Shown here one piece after another: positions 8,488 through 16,649 of a DNA stretch of 40,265 nucleotides. This DNA is from Lachnospiraceae bacterium (GTDB lineage Bacteria; Bacillota; Clostridia; Lachnospirales; Lachnospiraceae): positions 1 through 40,265 of the forward strand of contig CAJTFL010000032.1 of assembly GCA_910575565.1 (NCBI GenBank), written 5' to 3'. Within the stretch, counting starts at the first letter, position 1. Each line of letters starts with the position of its first letter. Below the pieces are notes generated by a model that was given only the letters and a program-made list of their open reading frames with translations, had not been told where the DNA came from and did not search any database. A program made the translations under genes and the position numbers.

Positions 8488-9405
8488 ATGATTAAGGTAA
8501 TCGGAGTCCGTTTCCGAACAGCCGGGAAAATTTATTATTTTGATCCGGCGGGTCTGGAGATCAAGACAGGCGATAATGTGATTGTGGAGACAGCCAGGGG
8601 AATTGAGTACGGTTATGTGGTGATGGGAAACCGGGAAGTGGCTGACGATAAAGTAATCCAGCCCTTAAAGCAAGTGATCCGGATGGCTACGGATGATGAT
8701 CGGGCCATAGAAGCTAGGAATAAGGAAAAAGAAAAAGAAGCTTTTCGGATCTGCCTGGAAAAAATCCGCAAAAGAGGCCTGGAAATGAAGTTAATCGATG
8801 CAGAGTATACCTTTGACAATAATAAAGTCCTGTTTTATTTTACAGCGGACGGGAGGATTGATTTTCGGGAGCTGGTAAAGGATTTGGCTGCGGTATTTAA
8901 GACCAGGATCGAGCTGCGCCAGGTGGGTGTGCGGGATGAGACGAAGATTTTAGGTGGGATTGGCATCTGCGGGCGCGCCCTTTGCTGCCATTCTTATCTT
9001 TCTGAGTTTATCCCTGTTTCCATTAAGATGGCGAAGGAACAGAATCTTTCCTTAAACCCGACGAAGATTTCCGGGGTTTGTGGCCGATTAATGTGCTGCT
9101 TAAAGAATGAGGAGGAAACGTACCAGGTATTAAACAGCAAACTTCCAAATTCTGGGGATTATGTAACCACAAGCGACGGCCTTAAAGGGGAGGTTCACAG
9201 CGTAAATGTGCTGCGCCAGCTGGTAAAAGTTTTGGTTACGGTAAATAATGATGAGAAAGAGCTTCGGGAATATCGGGTGGATCAGCTAAAGTTTAAGCCT
9301 AGGAGAAAGAAGAACAGCAAGGACGGCGGGGAGAAGGGCGGGCAGGATGCAGAGTTAAAGGCATTGGAAGCCCTGGAGAAGAAAGAAGGAAAGTCAAAGC
9401 TGTGA
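8488..9405 (+). CDS. ricT: PSP1-domain protein RicT (YaaT), RNA-processing complex subunit
   Basis: Homologue of B. subtilis YaaT/RicT, which forms the Fe-S-containing Y complex with RicA (YmcA) and RicF (YlbF). That complex directs RNase Y-dependent mRNA maturation and affects sporulation and biofilm entry. The PSP1 core is at about 60-145. The conserved cysteines are C161, C166, C167 (ICGRALCCHS) and C198, C203, C204 (VCGRLMCCL), the expected cluster ligands. The C-terminal tail (about 270-305) is Lys/Glu-rich and probably disordered. It starts four bases after holB and overlaps the next gene by four bases (GTGA), which indicates translational coupling. Confidence 0.93.
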   Translation: MIKVIGVRFRTAGKIYYFDPAGLEIKTGDNVIVETARGIEYGYVVMGNREVADDKVIQPLKQVIRMATDDDRAIEARNKEKEKEAFRICLEKIRKRGLEMKLIDAEYTFDNNKVLFYFTADGRIDFRELVKDLAAVFKTRIELRQVGVRDETKILGGIGICGRALCCHSYLSEFIPVSIKMAKEQNLSLNPTKISGVCGRLMCCLKNEEETYQVLNSKLPNSGDYVTTSDGLKGEVHSVNVLRQLVKVLVTVNNDEKELREYRVDQLKFKPRRKKNSKDGGEKGGQDAELKALEALEKKEGKSKL

Positions 9406-10157
9406 TAGGAAAACGGTTTTTGGATGTGCAGCTAAAAGCGGATGAGCGCATAGATGATCTGGAACGGAACGGCTACGGGATTATCCAGAAGAAGGATGGA
9501 TTTTGTTTTGGGATGGATGCAGTCCTTCTTTCTGGGTTTATAAATGTGCTCCCTGGGGAAAAGGTTTTGGATCTGGGGACAGGGACGGGCATTATCCCTA
9601 TTCTTTTGGAGGCTAAGACGAAAGGAAAAGCCTTTACCGGCCTGGAAATCCAGGCAGAGATAGCGGATATGGCCAGGCGAAGCGTAAGGTTAAATGGCCT
9701 GGAGGAGAAGATCAATATTGTAACAGGAGATATTAAGGAAGCTGACCGGTTATTTGCGCCAGCTTCCTTTGACGTGGTAACTTCAAACCCGCCTTATATG
9801 AACAATGCTGACGGTCTGAAAAATCCGGGGGAAATGAAAGCCATCTCCAGGCATGAGGTGCTGTGCACCTTGGAGGATGTAATCCGGGAGGGCGCCAGGC
9901 TGGTTAGGCCAGGGGGAAAGGTTTATCTGGTTCACCGTCCCCGCAGGCTGGTTGAGCTGATCAATATCTTATCCCACTATAAGCTGGAGCCGAAGCGGAT
10001 AAAATTTGTCCATCCCTTCGCCGACAGGGATGCCAATATGGTTTTGGTGGAGGCCGTCCGGGGAGGGAAGCCAATGATGAAGGTGGAAAAGCCGGTGATT
10101 GTTTTTCGGGAGCCGGGAGTTTATTCGGAAGAAATCCGGGATGTGTACGGATATTAA
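9402..10157 (+). CDS. tRNA1(Val) (adenine37-N6)-methyltransferase family protein (YabB/TrmN6-like)
   Basis: SAM-dependent N6-adenine methyltransferase, probably acting on tRNA. Motif I is VLDLGTGTG (residues 55-63) for SAM binding, and the catalytic NPPY motif is at 129-132, typical of amino-methyltransferases. An N-terminal GYGIIQKKDGFCFGMDAVLL stretch is characteristic of the TrmN6/YabB group. The start is GTG 9402 in the GTGA overlap with ricT; no better start lies nearby. Its position between ricT and rsmI matches B. subtilis yabB. The exact tRNA target is by family only. Confidence 0.88.
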   Translation: MIGKRFLDVQLKADERIDDLERNGYGIIQKKDGFCFGMDAVLLSGFINVLPGEKVLDLGTGTGIIPILLEAKTKGKAFTGLEIQAEIADMARRSVRLNGLEEKINIVTGDIKEADRLFAPASFDVVTSNPPYMNNADGLKNPGEMKAISRHEVLCTLEDVIREGARLVRPGGKVYLVHRPRRLVELINILSHYKLEPKRIKFVHPFADRDANMVLVEAVRGGKPMMKVEKPVIVFREPGVYSEEIRDVYGY

Positions 10158-10205
10158 AACTATATACGGAAATTTAGAAACGGGAAAATAGGCGCGGAGG
10201 GCAGG

Positions 10206-11054
10206 ATGGCCGGGAAATTATACTTATGTGCAACACCGATTGGAAATCTGGAGGATATTACCTTAAGGGTGTTAAATACCTTAAAGGAGGTGGAGTTGAT
10301 TGCCGCTGAGGATACACGGCACAGCATTAAGCTGTTAAACCATTTCCAAATAAAAACCCCCATGACCAGCTACCATGAATATAATAAGGTGGATAAGGCA
10401 AAATATCTGGTAAGCCAGATGGAAAAAGGGATAAATCTGGCGCTGATTACCGACGCAGGGACGCCAGGGATTTCCGATCCGGGGGAAGAGCTGGTAAAGC
10501 AGTGCTATGAAGCGGGAATTGAGGTGACTTCCCTTCCCGGCCCTGCCGCTTGCATTACGGCCCTTACGGTTTCAGGTCTGGAAACCAGGCGGTTTTGCTT
10601 TGAGGCCTTCCTTCCCTGGGATAAGCGGGAAAGGCAGAGGATCCTTAAGGAACTAAAGGAGGAAACCAGGACGATCGTCTTATATGAAGCGCCTCATCAT
10701 TTGGTGAAAACGCTGGAGGAGCTTTACGAGGTTTTAGGGGAGAGGGAGATCACCCTTTGCCGGGAATTGACGAAGCGTTACGAGGAAGCCTGGCAGACCA
10801 CCTTTTCCCAGGCCTTGGAGAAATTTTCTGTGGATGAGCCAAAAGGGGAATATGTGGTGGTAATCCGGGGAAAATCTTGGGAGGAATTGGAAAAGGAACA
10901 AATCCGGTCATGGGAGCGGATTTCCATTAAGGAACATATGGAGCAGTATGAGAAACAGGGGATGGACAGGAAAAGCGCAATGAAAGCGGTGGCCCGGGAT
11001 CGGGGCATGGGAAAAAGGGAGGTATACCAGTATTTGCTGAACGGGCGCGGCTGA
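10206..11054 (+). CDS. rsmI: 16S rRNA (cytidine1402-2'-O)-methyltransferase
   Basis: Tetrapyrrole-methylase-fold enzyme that places the 2'-O-methyl group on C1402 in the decoding centre of 16S rRNA, using SAM. Visible family motifs are LYLCATPIGNLEDITLR at the N-terminus, AAEDTRHS, LITDAGTPGISDPG (SAM pocket) and SLPGPAACITAL. A C-terminal part (about 225-282) suits the helix-turn-helix-like domain of the family. GGAGG lies just before ATG 10206. The length is typical. It follows the methyltransferase by 48 bases in the same transcriptional direction. Confidence 0.95.
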   Translation: MAGKLYLCATPIGNLEDITLRVLNTLKEVELIAAEDTRHSIKLLNHFQIKTPMTSYHEYNKVDKAKYLVSQMEKGINLALITDAGTPGISDPGEELVKQCYEAGIEVTSLPGPAACITALTVSGLETRRFCFEAFLPWDKRERQRILKELKEETRTIVLYEAPHHLVKTLEELYEVLGEREITLCRELTKRYEEAWQTTFSQALEKFSVDEPKGEYVVVIRGKSWEELEKEQIRSWERISIKEHMEQYEKQGMDRKSAMKAVARDRGMGKREVYQYLLNGRG

Positions 11055-11093
11055 ACAGACGGCAGATTTTCCTTAAAAAATGATTAGAAAGGC

Positions 11094-12650
11094 ATGGTGC
11101 GGAGCATGAAGGAAGAGCGTTATCAAATATGGAAGGATCAGCTGGATGCTTTTCGGGAAAAAACGGAAGCATTTTATGCGGGGGAAATCGATAAAAAAGA
11201 GTACAAGGGATTTTCTGGAAAATATGGAAGTTATGCCCAAAGAGGAGGAAAGGCGAATATGATTCGCCTTCGGATAACCGGAGGGATGATGGATAAGGAC
11301 AAGCTTAAATTTGTGGCCGATGCCGCGAAAAAGCATCAGGTAAGTTTAATCCATCTGACCACCTGCCAGACGGTTCAGTTCCATAATTTAACCCCTGTCC
11401 AAGTTTATGAAGTCATGGAGCAGGCTCTTGATCACGGGATTGTCACCATGGGAGGAGGCGGAGACTATCCCAGGAACGTAACCATGTCTCCCCTTACGGG
11501 AGTGAAGGGAGGCTATATGGATGTTTCCCCTTATGCGCTGGCAGCCGCCGAGTACCTGATGGGATTTATCCAGAAGGAAAAGATGCCCAGGAAGCTGAAA
11601 GTATCCTTTTCCGATAGCCCGGCAAATACTACTCACGCTACGTTCAGGGATTTAGGATTTGTGGCAAGGCTCGATGGAAGGTTTGACGTGTACAGTGCAG
11701 GAGGCCTGGGGGCTAACCCTAAGCTTGGCCTTAAGGTAGGGGAAGCTGTGGAGCCGGAAAAAATCCTTTTCTATATCCGGGCAATGTGGGAGGTCTTTTT
11801 AACTTATGGAAATTATGAAAACCGGGCGAAAGCCAGAACCCGCTATATGCAGCAGACTTTAGGGGAAGAAGGTTATGTGAAGGCATTTCAGGAAAAGCTG
11901 GATCAGGTGTTTGCCTCCGGGGAGCATTTGGAGCTTTCCGTTAAATGCAATGAGATTTCCAAATTCGGAGATGGATCTTTTGCAGAAGGAAGGCGGATTA
12001 TCCCGCAAAAGCAGGAAGGACTGTATGCGGTCAGCTACCATCCTATAGGGGGCTGTGTCAAGGCTTCCAAGCTTTGGGAGCTGTATGAGGAAATGAAGGA
12101 TATGGATCAGGTTCAGATTCGGCTGTCGCCGGATGAATCGATGTATATCATCAACCTGACTGGGACAGAGGCGAAAAAAGTGGAGGAGGCGACAAGAGAC
12201 GGAGCCAACTCCCTTGTGGAAGAATCCGTGGCCTGCATCGGAGCCAGCATCTGCCAGGTAGGGGTAAGGGATTCCCAAAAGCTGCTAAGTTTAATTGTGG
12301 AAGCGGTAAGGAAGGCGAAGCTTCCCGATAAAGCTCTTCCGCGGCTGAATATTTCCGGCTGTCCGTCCTCCTGCGGGATGCATCAGATGGGAACCATCGG
12401 ATTTCGGGGCGGGGTGAAAATGATTGACAAAGTGCCCAATCCCTCCTTTACAGTAGTGGTAAATGGCTGCGATGCCCAGGGGGAGGAGCGTATGGGGAAA
12501 GAGATAGGCGTTATGCTGGAGAAGGATATTCCGGCATTCCTTGTGGAGCTGGGAAAGAAGGTGGAACAGTCAGGGAAAGACTTTGAGCAGTGGATGAAGG
12601 AAAATGAGGAAGGGTTTATGGGGATGGTGGGGAAATATATTGTAACCTAA
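11094..12650 (+). CDS. Nitrite/sulfite reductase haemoprotein-like (sirohaem-Fe4S4) protein
   Basis: Member of the nitrite/sulfite reductase family, which carries out six-electron reduction of sulfite or nitrite at a coupled sirohaem and [4Fe-4S] centre. Two ferredoxin-like half-domains (about 50-120 and 308-375) alternate with two 4Fe-4S/sirohaem domains. Cluster ligands are C381, C387 (CIGASIC) and C423, C427 (CPSSC). The 518 residues fit a single-chain ferredoxin-type enzyme. No flavoprotein partner or sirohaem synthesis gene is near, so electron donor and substrate are open. The start is uncertain among ATG 11094, GTG 11097 and ATG 11106, as no site has ideal spacing. A bidirectional terminator follows after a hairpin-rich gap. 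Confidence 0.85.
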   Translation: MVRSMKEERYQIWKDQLDAFREKTEAFYAGEIDKKEYKGFSGKYGSYAQRGGKANMIRLRITGGMMDKDKLKFVADAAKKHQVSLIHLTTCQTVQFHNLTPVQVYEVMEQALDHGIVTMGGGGDYPRNVTMSPLTGVKGGYMDVSPYALAAAEYLMGFIQKEKMPRKLKVSFSDSPANTTHATFRDLGFVARLDGRFDVYSAGGLGANPKLGLKVGEAVEPEKILFYIRAMWEVFLTYGNYENRAKARTRYMQQTLGEEGYVKAFQEKLDQVFASGEHLELSVKCNEISKFGDGSFAEGRRIIPQKQEGLYAVSYHPIGGCVKASKLWELYEEMKDMDQVQIRLSPDESMYIINLTGTEAKKVEEATRDGANSLVEESVACIGASICQVGVRDSQKLLSLIVEAVRKAKLPDKALPRLNISGCPSSCGMHQMGTIGFRGGVKMIDKVPNPSFTVVVNGCDAQGEERMGKEIGVMLEKDIPAFLVELGKKVEQSGKDFEQWMKENEEGFMGMVGKYIVT

Positions 12651-12760
12651 TAGTTCAGCCAGTGGGAACCGCCCGTTTATGAGCAAAAGAAAGCTGCGTA
12701 AGCAGCAAAAAGCGCCGTAAGGCGCGGTTTTGCGAATGGCGCGGGCTGAATGGCGGTAGA
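12651..12760 (+). repeat. Hairpin-rich intergenic segment
   Basis: After the reductase stop the sequence contains an outer inverted pair, TTCAGCC (12654-12660) and GGCTGAA (12744-12750). Inside are two small hairpins with the same GTAA loop: GCTGC/GCAGC (12693-12706) and GCGCC/GGCGC (12712-12725). The second is followed by GGTTTT and could help end transcription. The first part holds GCCAGTGGGAA, a motif that recurs in other intergenic spots of this window. It may be a palindromic repeat; no coding potential is apparent. Confidence 0.5.
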
Positions 12761-12800
12761 TTTTCTGCAAAAAAATAAATAAAAGAAGCAAACAGAAAAA

Positions 12801-12837
12801 CGGCCAGAAGCATCATCTGCCTTCTGGCCGCCTTTTT
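12801..12837 (+). terminator. Bidirectional terminator between the reductase gene and abrB
   Basis: CGGCCAGAAG (12801-12810) pairs with CTTCTGGCCG (12821-12830) around a 10-base loop. Five T follow on the plus strand (12833-12837), and five A precede it (12796-12800), giving a T-run on the minus strand. It serves both converging genes. Confidence 0.85.
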
Positions 12838-12849
12838 AGCTGATAGGGA

Positions 12850-13113
12850 TTACTCGACAATGGTCATGCCGGCAATTTTTGCAAGTCTGCGAATTGACTC
12901 TCTGGAAACTTTCCGGCCCTCATATTCAATCAGGTCTTCGGTGCTTCCGTCAAAAATATCAGCCGATTCGGCTTTTCGCAGGATAATGCAATTATCCTGG
13001 ACTGAAATCTCCAATCCGTCCTTCACATCCAGATCAAGGCTTCTGCGAAGTTCGATAGGGAGTGTGATTCTACCTAGTTCATCAAGTTTCCGTACAACTC
13101 CTGTGGTTTTCAT
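12850..13113 (-). CDS. abrB: AbrB/SpoVT-family transition-state regulator
   Basis: Small DNA-binding regulator of 87 residues. The N-terminal swapped-hairpin AbrB fold is clear in GVVRKLDELGRITLPIELRR, followed by LEISVQDNCIILRK. The C-terminal 40 residues would form the multimerisation part. AAGGGGG sits ahead of the ATG. In B. subtilis abrB lies next to yabC/rsmI, and here it is separated from rsmI only by the reductase gene, so it is the likely positional counterpart. It would repress post-exponential genes, often including itself. It is transcribed divergently from the fab operon. Confidence 0.9.
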   Translation of the reverse strand: MKTTGVVRKLDELGRITLPIELRRSLDLDVKDGLEISVQDNCIILRKAESADIFDGSTEDLIEYEGRKVSRESIRRLAKIAGMTIVE

Positions 13114-13160
13114 ATAGTAAACCCCCTTCTAGTGATTAGTTGTGCACCCCCTGCAGTTTC

Positions 13161-13190
13161 ATAATACCATAAATTGTAAGGGAAAGTCAA
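13161..13190 (-). promoter_or_regulatory. abrB promoter
   Basis: Read on the minus strand: TTGACT (13190-13185) and TATTAT (13166-13161), with an 18-base spacer. A TGG just before the -10 makes it an extended -10 promoter. It gives a leader of roughly 40 bases before the abrB ATG. Confidence 0.75.
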
Positions 13191-13286
13191 TATTTTCCGA
13201 ATAAAGACAAGAAAGTGCTTCCAGATGATAGCAGCAGATGATAAACGTAAAGTTTTCACTTTTTTTCCATTTTTATTAATAAGGTA

Positions 13287-13315
13287 TTGACAAATGAAAA
13301 TGAATCTACTACTAT
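13287..13315 (+). promoter_or_regulatory. Promoter of the fatty-acid synthesis operon
   Basis: A consensus TTGACA (13287-13292) and TACTAT (13310-13315) have a 17-base spacer. The expected start of transcription is near 13322, inside the palindrome described next, about 55 bases before fabH. It is divergent from the abrB promoter. Confidence 0.85.
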
Positions 13316-13318
13316 TAG

Positions 13319-13331
13319 TTTGAATTTCAAA
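13319..13331 (+). promoter_or_regulatory. Likely FabT-type operator
   Basis: TTTGAATTTCAAA is a perfect palindrome (TTTGA, three bases, TCAAA) directly after the -10 box and over the predicted transcription start. FabT, the MarR-family repressor of fab genes in streptococci and relatives, recognises sites of this type. Placement over +1 suits repression by blocking RNA polymerase. The match is by eye and the cognate regulator is not in the window. Confidence 0.65.
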
Positions 13332-13377
13332 GTATTTAATTTTAAAAGTATCTGCATATGGATGATAAGGATGGATT

Positions 13378-14340
13378 ATGGTATCAAAAATCATAGGAAC
13401 CGGATCCTGCCCGGGCGACCGCGTAGTTGCCAATGGGGATCTGGCACAGATTGTGGAAACCAGCGATGAATGGATTTATCCCCGGACAGGGATTAAAAAC
13501 AGGCATTTAAATACCTTGTCTGGAACTTCAGGGATGGCGGCAAGTGCCGCGAAGCTGGCTTGTGAAAACGGAGGGATAGATCCGAAGGAGCTGGATTTGA
13601 TCCTGTTAGCTACGTCAACCCCTGAATACTGCTTTCCCAACGGAGCCTGCCAGGTACAGGAAGAGCTGGGAGCGGTTAATGCGGCTGCCTTTGATTTAAG
13701 TGCCGCCTGCTCCGGTTTTATCTTTGCCCTTCAGACGGCCAACAGCTTTATCGTTTCGGGAAGCTTTAAAACGATCTTGGTCATCGGGGCAGATGATTTA
13801 AGCAAGATCATCGACTGGAATGACCGAAAAACCTGTGTGCTTTTCGGGGATGGTGCGGGAGCTGCGGTGGTGCGGGCGTCAGAAGAGGGCGTTTTTTCCG
13901 GGATAATGAAATCTGACGGAAGCAAAGGTCCAGTGCTTTCCTGCCTGGCTCGGTCAGGAGGGAATTTCCTGACGGGGAAAACCCCAAAGATGGGATACCT
14001 TTCCATGGACGGCCAGGAAGTGTTTAAGTTTGCAGTTAAGAAAGTGCCGGAATGCATTGAGGAGCTATTATCAGGCCAGGGAATCCGAAAGGAAGAGATA
14101 CGGTATTATATCCTTCATCAGGCCAATGAGCGGATTATCGAGGCTGCGGCAAGACGGCTTAAGGAACCTATGGAAAAATTTCCTATGAATATCCGGGAAT
14201 ATGGGAATACTTCCGCTGCCACCGTGCCCATATTGTTGGATGAGCTAAACCGGGAAGGGAAGCTTATCCGGGGAGATAAACTGGTTTTGGCAGGTTTTGG
14301 AGCCGGGTTAACCTGGGGAGCCGCCGTATTGGAATGGTAG
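13378..14340 (+). CDS. fabH: Beta-ketoacyl-ACP synthase III
   Basis: Starts fatty-acid chains by condensing an acyl-CoA primer with malonyl-ACP in the cytoplasm. The thiolase-fold active site is complete: C111 (DLSAACSGF), H246 (YYILHQANERI) and N276 (EYGNTSAA). A glycine-rich GFGAGLTWG closes the C-terminus. 320 residues is normal. AAGGA six bases before ATG 13378 fixes the start. First gene of the operon, behind the promoter and palindrome at 13287-13331. A gap of 134 bases separates it from acpP. Confidence 0.96.
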   Translation: MVSKIIGTGSCPGDRVVANGDLAQIVETSDEWIYPRTGIKNRHLNTLSGTSGMAASAAKLACENGGIDPKELDLILLATSTPEYCFPNGACQVQEELGAVNAAAFDLSAACSGFIFALQTANSFIVSGSFKTILVIGADDLSKIIDWNDRKTCVLFGDGAGAAVVRASEEGVFSGIMKSDGSKGPVLSCLARSGGNFLTGKTPKMGYLSMDGQEVFKFAVKKVPECIEELLSGQGIRKEEIRYYILHQANERIIEAAARRLKEPMEKFPMNIREYGNTSAATVPILLDELNREGKLIRGDKLVLAGFGAGLTWGAAVLEW

Positions 14341-14474
14341 TGACTGCAAGGGATTAGGGCAGTTGCGGATAACAAGGGAAATCAGAGCACCCGAAAAGCC
14401 GGGCCTGATGATACTCACGGCAGATGAAGTCTGCCATGAATATAAAATAAGGAAAAGAGAAGGAGATTACAGCC

Positions 14475-14708
14475 ATGTTAGAGAAAATGAAGGAATTAAT
14501 TGCGGATCAGTTAAGCGTAGAGGAAGATATCATCACGGAGGCCTCTTCCTTTAAGGATGATTTAGGGGCAGATTCCCTGGATTTGTTTGAGCTGGTAATG
14601 GCTCTGGAGGATGAGTACAGCGTAGAGATCCCGGCTGAGGATTTGGAGAAGATGTCCACGGTTGGAGATGTGATGAATTATTTAAAGGATAAAGGTGTAG
14701 AGGCATAA
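14475..14708 (+). CDS. acpP: Acyl carrier protein
   Basis: 77-residue acidic carrier protein that holds the growing acyl chain on a 4'-phosphopantetheine arm. The modification site is S34 in LGADSLDLFELVMALE, the canonical motif. A strong AAGGAG site precedes ATG 14475. Its stop overlaps the first base of fabK (TAATG), so the two are translationally coupled. Confidence 0.97.
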   Translation: MLEKMKELIADQLSVEEDIITEASSFKDDLGADSLDLFELVMALEDEYSVEIPAEDLEKMSTVGDVMNYLKDKGVEA

Positions 14709-15634
14709 TGATGGAAACAAGAGTTACAAAAATGCTGGGGATTGAGCATCCCATTATCCAGGGCGGCATGGCCTGGGTGGCGGAGCATAATCTGGCGGCA
14801 GCCGTGTCCGCGGCCGGCGGCCTGGGGCTGATTGGCGGGGCTAACGCCCCGGGCCAGGTCGTTCGGGAGGAAATCCGCAAGGCAAAGGAATTGACGGATA
14901 AACCCTTTGGGGTAAATGTGATGCTGATGAGCCCTTACGCGGATGACGTGGCGAAGGTAGTGGTGGAGGAAGGCATTAAGGTGGTTACTACCGGGGCCGG
15001 AAACCCGGAAAAGTATATGGAACTGTGGAAATCCGCTGGGATTAAGGTGATTCCGGTAGTGGCCTCTGTAGCTTTGGCAAAGCGGATGGAGAAATACGGG
15101 GCAGACGCGGTTGTGGCGGAAGGATGCGAATCTGGCGGCCATATCGGGGAAGCCACTACCATGACTTTAGTTCCCCAGGTGAAGGATGCCGTATCCATCC
15201 CGGTGATTGCCGCAGGAGGCATTGGGGATGGGAGAGGAATCGCTGCTTCTTTTATGCTGGGAGCGGAGGCTGTCCAGATTGGCACGCGGTTTGTGGTGTC
15301 AAAGGAATCCATCGTCCATGAAAACTATAAGCAGAGGATCATTAAGGCAAAGGATATTGACACGGCAGTGACCGGGCGCAGCCATGGCCATCCCATCAGA
15401 GGACTTAGAAATAAGATGACCAGGGAGTACTTAAAGATGGAGCAGGAAGGGAAATCCTTTGAAGAATTAGAGTACTTGACCCTTGGATCCTTAAGGAGGG
15501 CTGTCCAGGAGGGCGATATCCAGGAAGGCACGGTAATGGCCGGACAGATTGCCGGGATGATTAGCCAGGAACAGACCTGTAAGGAAATGATTGACGAGAT
15601 GATGGCTCAGGCCGAAGCTTTATTAAAGCAGTGA
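14708..15634 (+). CDS. fabK: Enoyl-ACP reductase II (FMN-dependent)
   Basis: Flavoenzyme that reduces trans-2-enoyl-ACP with NAD(P)H in the last step of each elongation cycle. It replaces FabI, which is not seen here. TIM-barrel nitronate-monooxygenase-like fold with HPIIQGGMAWV near the N-terminus, and GGHIGE with the conserved histidine H145 (H144 if translation starts at the second Met). The FMN phosphate-binding AAGGIGDGRG and GAEAVQIGTRF follow. 308 residues is typical of FabK. It sits between acpP and fabD as in streptococcal fab clusters. FabK users are usually less sensitive to triclosan; this is family knowledge. Confidence 0.94.
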   Translation: MMETRVTKMLGIEHPIIQGGMAWVAEHNLAAAVSAAGGLGLIGGANAPGQVVREEIRKAKELTDKPFGVNVMLMSPYADDVAKVVVEEGIKVVTTGAGNPEKYMELWKSAGIKVIPVVASVALAKRMEKYGADAVVAEGCESGGHIGEATTMTLVPQVKDAVSIPVIAAGGIGDGRGIAASFMLGAEAVQIGTRFVVSKESIVHENYKQRIIKAKDIDTAVTGRSHGHPIRGLRNKMTREYLKMEQEGKSFEELEYLTLGSLRRAVQEGDIQEGTVMAGQIAGMISQEQTCKEMIDEMMAQAEALLKQ

Positions 15635-15725
15635 GCTTGTTAAAAGGAAATGAAAAGGAAATTGGCTAAAAAAAGCAGGCAAAGTCAAAATCAGGATAAA
15701 GATTTGAAAAATTAAGGAGCCGCAT

Positions 15726-16649
15726 ATGAGCAAGATTGCATTTATATTCCCAGGCCAGGGAGCCCAGTATATCGGCATGGGCCAGGATTTTTATGAACAA
15801 ACAGAAATTGGAAGGCAGGTATTTGAGGAGGCTTCCAGCCTGTTAGGGTTTTCCATGGCGGATTTATGCTTCCAGGAAAATGAACGGCTGGATGTTACGG
15901 AATACACTCAGGCAGCCATGGTGACGGTCAGCATAGCCATGATGAAGGTGCTTGAGGAAAAGGGCATAAAGCCTGACGCGGCGGCAGGCTTAAGCCTGGG
16001 AGAATATGCAGCTTTGGTGGCGGCGGGGGTAATCAGCGAGAAGGACGCGATTACCACGGTTCGCCAGAGGGGAATCCTGATGCAGGAAGCCGTTCCTCAA
16101 GGCATAGGAGCGATGGCCGCCGTGCTGGCCCTGGATCCGGAAACCATCGAAAAGGTGATTTCCTCCATCCCGGATGTATGGATTGCCAATTACAACTGTC
16201 CGGGGCAGACGGTGATTTCCGGCAAAAAGGAAGCCGTGGAAACAGCCTGCATCCAGTTAAAGGAAGCCGGTGCGAAGCGGACAGTAATGTTAAACGTAAG
16301 CGGGCCGTTCCATTCCGGGATGTTAAAGGAAGCCGGGGAAAAGCTTTCTAAGGTGTTGGAAGACGTGGAGGTTTCCACCCCGAAAATCCCTTACGTGGCA
16401 AATGTGACGGCGGAATTTGTCCGGGATGAGGCCATGGTAAAGCCGCTGTTAAAAGAACAGGTATCTTCCTCCGTGCGCTGGCAGCAGAGCGTGGAAACCA
16501 TGATCAGGGAAGGGATCGATACCTTTATTGAAATCGGGCCGGGGAAAACACTGGCGGGATTTATGAAAAAGATTAACCGAACCGTAAAGGTTCTTAACAT
16601 AGAAAAACTGGAAGATGTGGAAAACGTGTTGGAGGCGCTGGGAAAATGA
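15726..16649 (+). CDS. fabD: Malonyl-CoA:ACP transacylase
   Basis: Moves malonyl groups from CoA to ACP to supply the elongation enzymes. IAFIFPGQGAQ opens the protein, the nucleophile is S90 in GLSLGEYAAL, and GPFHSGML carries the catalytic-dyad histidine. EIGPGKTLAGF lies near the C-terminus. 307 residues matches the family. AAGGAG precedes ATG 15726. It overlaps fabG by four bases (ATGA), so the two are coupled. Confidence 0.96.
   Translation: MSKIAFIFPGQGAQYIGMGQDFYEQTEIGRQVFEEASSLLGFSMADLCFQENERLDVTEYTQAAMVTVSIAMMKVLEEKGIKPDAAAGLSLGEYAALVAAGVISEKDAITTVRQRGILMQEAVPQGIGAMAAVLALDPETIEKVISSIPDVWIANYNCPGQTVISGKKEAVETACIQLKEAGAKRTVMLNVSGPFHSGMLKEAGEKLSKVLEDVEVSTPKIPYVANVTAEFVRDEAMVKPLLKEQVSSSVRWQQSVETMIREGIDTFIEIGPGKTLAGFMKKINRTVKVLNIEKLEDVENVLEALGK

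Noticed and set aside
10160..10363. Minus-strand open frame over the start of rsmI
   Set aside because: Shadow of rsmI in another frame with no ribosome site.
13319..13331. FapR site (Bacillus-type) at the fab promoter
   Set aside because: The palindrome TTTGA-N3-TCAAA fits FabT-type MarR sites better than the longer FapR consensus, and no fapR-plsX context is seen.
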